This document shows, in pieces, positions 61,580-64,000 of a stretch of DNA of 64,000 nucleotides; within the stretch, counting starts at the first letter, position 1; each line of letters opens with the position of its first letter. The notes below the pieces were generated by a model that worked only from the letters and a program-made list of their open reading frames with translations, had not been told where the DNA came from and made no database searches. The translations under genes and the position numbers were made by a program. The stretch comes from Janibacter cremeus (GTDB lineage: Bacteria > Actinomycetota > Actinomycetes > Actinomycetales > Dermatophilaceae), in contig NZ_CP115184.1 of the NCBI RefSeq assembly GCF_029395675.1, forward strand, positions 1,550,001 to 1,614,000, in the 5' to 3' direction.

Positions 61580-64000
61580 TCAGCGGGTCACCGACCGCAG
61601 CGTGCGCAGGGCCACCGACAAGGCGGCCACACCCGGGTCGCTCAGCTGCCGGATCCCGGCGAGCTGGGTGTCGACGCGCTCGACTGCCTCGTCGTGGTCA
61701 CGGGACCATGCGGCGTACCGCTCGTGGGCGTCGACGCCGTCCCGCTCGAGGACCGAGCGGGTCAGCGTCTGCAGGGTGGCGTACAGGTCGTCGCGCAACG
61801 CGGCCCGGGCCAGCGAGTCCCACCGCTGCTCACGCGGCAGGTGCGTGACCAGCGTGAGCAGCTCGTCGATGCCGAAGGACTCGGACAGCAGGAAGTAGAC
61901 CTCCGCCACCTCACGCGGCGTGCGTTCCCTGTCGTGCGCCATGTCGACGATGTCCAGGAGGGCGAAGCTGTCCATGAGCGCGGCCGCGTCCCGGGCCAGG
62001 TCGTCCGGCACCCCGTCCCTGATGAGCTCCTCGGTCTTGCGCTGCAGCCGATCGGCCTGGGACCCGTCGAGGAAGTCCGGCACCATCGGTGCCAGGCGCC
62101 CGACCTCCGCGAACCGCTCGATCTCGACCGCCGGCTGCAACCGTCCCGGCCGTGAGGCGAGGAACCAGCGCACCGACCGGTCCATGAGCCGGCGGAACTC
62201 CAGGTACAGGCGGGTCTGCACCTGCGTGGGCACGACGTTGTCCAGGGCCTCCACGCGGGCGACGAAGTCGTCGAGGCCGAAGACCTCCCGGCTGACGAGG
62301 AAGGCACGAGCGATCTGGACGGGCGTCGCACTCGTCTCCTCGCCGGCCCGCTGGACGAAGGTGATCCCGCCACGGTTGACGAGGTCGTTCGCCACGGCGG
62401 TGGTCACGATCTCCCGGCGAAGGGGGTGCCCCGCCACGTCCTCGGCGAACCGCTCGTCACGCAGCGGGCCGGGGAAGTACGTGCGCAGCTGCCGCTCGGT
62501 CGCCGGATCGTCGGGGAGGTCCGACTCGAGCAGGTCCTCCTTGAGGGCCATCTTCGAGTAGGCCAGCAGCACCGCCAGCTCCGGCGAGGTCAGGCCGCGG
62601 CCCTCGTCGAGCAGGTCCTTCACCTGGGGGGCGGTCGGCAGGAACTCCAGCTCGCGGTCCAGGTCGCCGCGCTCGGTGAGCGACTCCATGAGGCGCTCGT
62701 GCACGGCGAGCATCGTGCCGTCCTGGGCCCGGGCATTCCCCAGGAGGACGTTCTGCTCGTAGTTGTCGCGCAGCACCTGCTGGGCGACCTCGTCGGTCAT
62801 CGACGCGAGCAGCTCGTCGCGGTCGTCCTTCGCGAGCGCGCCGCGGCGGATGGCCTCGCCCAGGAGGATCTTGATGTTGACCTCCCGGTCGGAGGTGTCC
62901 ACGCCGGCGGAGTTGTCCACGGCGTCGGTGTTGAGGCGCACCCCCGCCAGCGCCGCCTCGACGCGGCCACGCTGGGTGGCTCCGAGGTTGCCCCCTTCGC
63001 CGACGACCCGGGCCCGGACCATGGACCCGGTGATGCGGATGGCGTCGTTGGCCCGGTCGCCGACGGCCGCGTCCGACTCCCCGTCCGCCTTGATGTAGGT
63101 GCCGATCCCGCCGTTCCACAACAGGTCCACCGGCGCCTGCAGCACCGCGTGGATCAGTTCGTTCGGCGTGAGGTCCGTGGGGCCGTCGAGGCCCAGTGCA
63201 CGGGCGGCCTGCTCGCTCACGGGGACGGACTTGGCGTGGCGGGACCACACGCCGCCACCCTCGCTGATCAGCGACCGGTCGTAGTCGTCCCAGGTACTGC
63301 GTGGCAGGGCGAAGAGGCGCTCACACTCGGCGAATGACACCGCCGCATCGGGCTCGGGGTCGATGAAGACGTGCATGTGGTTGAAGGCCGCCACGAGGCG
63401 GATGTGCTGCGACAGCAGCATCCCGTTGCCGAAGACGTCACCGGCCATGTCGCCGATGCCGACGACGGTGAAGTCCTCGGTCTGGGTGTCGTGGCCGAGC
63501 TCGCGGAAGTGTCGCTTGACCGACTCCCACGCTCCCTTGGCGGTGATCCCCATCCCCTTGTGGTCGTACCCGACCGATCCTCCGGAGGCGAAGGCGTCGT
63601 CGAGCCAGAAGCCGTACTCGCGGGCGATCGAGTTGGCCAGGTCGGAGAAGGACGCCGTCCCCTTGTCGGCCGCGACCACGAGGTAGGAGTCGTCGCCGTC
63701 GTGGCGGACCACCCGCTCCGGCGGCACGATCTCGCCCTGGACGCGGTTGTCGGTGACGTCGAGCAGCCCGGAGATGAATCGACGGTAGGCAGAGCGGCCG
63801 GCCTCCATCCACGCGTCACGGTCCAGGGCCGGGTCGGGCAGCTGCTTGGCGAAGAACCCGCCCTTGCTCCCCGTCGGCACGATGACGGCGTTCTTGACCA
63901 TCTGCGCCTTGACGAGACCGAGCACCTCGGTCCGGAAGTCGTCACGCCGGTCACTCCAGCGCAGACCACCACGGGCCACCGCCCCGAACCTCAGGTGCAC
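61580..64000 (-). CDS. Large NAD-specific glutamate dehydrogenase, C-terminal part (5' end outside window)
   Basis: The frame is open to the window edge; 806 residues are visible of a protein that is about 1600 residues in this family (GDH-180/L-GDH; Rv2476c in M. tb.). It begins in the catalytic region: GGLRWSDRRDDFRTEVLGLVKAQMVKNAVIVPTGSKGGFF, then DFTVVGIGDMAGDVFGNGM (dinucleotide site), HMHVFIDPEPD and VVGEGGNLGATQRGRVEAAL, followed by the long helical C-terminal domain. It converts glutamate to 2-oxoglutarate + NH4+, mainly catabolic. N-terminal ACT-like regulatory domains lie outside the window. Confidence 0.93.
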   Translation of the reverse strand: MHLRFGAVARGGLRWSDRRDDFRTEVLGLVKAQMVKNAVIVPTGSKGGFFAKQLPDPALDRDAWMEAGRSAYRRFISGLLDVTDNRVQGEIVPPERVVRHDGDDSYLVVAADKGTASFSDLANSIAREYGFWLDDAFASGGSVGYDHKGMGITAKGAWESVKRHFRELGHDTQTEDFTVVGIGDMAGDVFGNGMLLSQHIRLVAAFNHMHVFIDPEPDAAVSFAECERLFALPRSTWDDYDRSLISEGGGVWSRHAKSVPVSEQAARALGLDGPTDLTPNELIHAVLQAPVDLLWNGGIGTYIKADGESDAAVGDRANDAIRITGSMVRARVVGEGGNLGATQRGRVEAALAGVRLNTDAVDNSAGVDTSDREVNIKILLGEAIRRGALAKDDRDELLASMTDEVAQQVLRDNYEQNVLLGNARAQDGTMLAVHERLMESLTERGDLDRELEFLPTAPQVKDLLDEGRGLTSPELAVLLAYSKMALKEDLLESDLPDDPATERQLRTYFPGPLRDERFAEDVAGHPLRREIVTTAVANDLVNRGGITFVQRAGEETSATPVQIARAFLVSREVFGLDDFVARVEALDNVVPTQVQTRLYLEFRRLMDRSVRWFLASRPGRLQPAVEIERFAEVGRLAPMVPDFLDGSQADRLQRKTEELIRDGVPDDLARDAAALMDSFALLDIVDMAHDRERTPREVAEVYFLLSESFGIDELLTLVTHLPREQRWDSLARAALRDDLYATLQTLTRSVLERDGVDAHERYAAWSRDHDEAVERVDTQLAGIRQLSDPGVAALSVALRTLRSVTR

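Overview
The window is very GC-rich (roughly 70% by eye), has a high share of GTG starts, many ATGA/GTGA start-stop overlaps, a WhiB1 protein, a PdtaS kinase, a tmRNA with an ADSKRTDFALAA tag and several blocks collinear with Mycobacterium tuberculosis (M. tb.). This points to an actinobacterial chromosome, most likely Micrococcales (Intrasporangiaceae/Janibacter-like; this assignment is an inference). I see no CRISPR array, transposase, integrase or prophage. No stretch longer than about 300 bases lacks a gene.

Layout. 1-3.1 kb: end of a peroxiredoxin gene, then a cobalt/nickel ECF transporter operon (cbiM, PDGLE protein, cbiQ, cbiO). 3.1-5.4 kb: a DUF222/HNH protein behind a perfect LexA box, an OsmC protein and tRNA-Leu(UAG) followed by a 38-bp tandem repeat. 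5.4-16.7 kb: the block rdgB, rph, MBL hydrolase, murI, DUF2017, clpS, pncB known from other actinobacteria. Here it is split by an alpha/beta hydrolase, an S66 peptidase and a ferric-siderophore ABC operon with a DtxR/IdeR-type box. 16.7-25.9 kb: a complete assimilatory nitrate/nitrite operon (narK, molybdopterin nitrate reductase, FAD/[2Fe-2S] oxidoreductase, nirB, nirD) ending in a HemD-winged-helix regulator, with a GlnR-like site in front. 25.9-29.4 kb: serine hydrolase, nicotinamidase, a second HemD protein and an unknown conserved protein. 29.4-35 kb: RDD and DedA/VTT membrane proteins with a 25-codon upstream ORF, tyrosine catabolism (hpd) divergent from an Lrp-type regulator, and an SF2 helicase. 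35-39.8 kb: thioesterase, DUF3039, YqgE, DEAD-box RNA helicase, VanZ-like protein, thioredoxin, CsbD. 39.8-45.5 kb: ssrA, smpB, an M23 peptidase, ftsX, ftsE, prfB. 45.5-48.1 kb: AI-2E family permease and a secreted Ig/HNH/lamin-tail nuclease. 48.3-57.3 kb: a seven-gene Tad (Flp) pilus operon divergent from an orphan EssC-like FHA-FtsK/SpoIIIE ATPase. 57.3-64 kb: repeats, amidase, membrane protein, whiB1, pdtaS and the C-terminal part of a large NAD-dependent glutamate dehydrogenase.

How the parts relate. Nitrogen supply (NasC/NirBD, siroheme-related HemD proteins, NAD-GDH), NAD salvage (PncA, PncB), iron and cobalt uptake, ribosome rescue (tmRNA/SmpB) and division-site wall remodelling (FtsEX/M23) are all core physiology. 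The accessory parts are the siderophore operon, the Tad/EssC region and the secreted nuclease. Three window-wide signals stand out. One is a set of 14 genes whose TAnnnT -10 hexamer ends only 6-9 nt before the start codon (leaderless or nearly so). The second is an overlapping bidirectional promoter between clpS and pncB. The third is strong over-representation of the word CGAAGGGGG (about 26 copies by hand count, 13 per strand, against about 2 expected).
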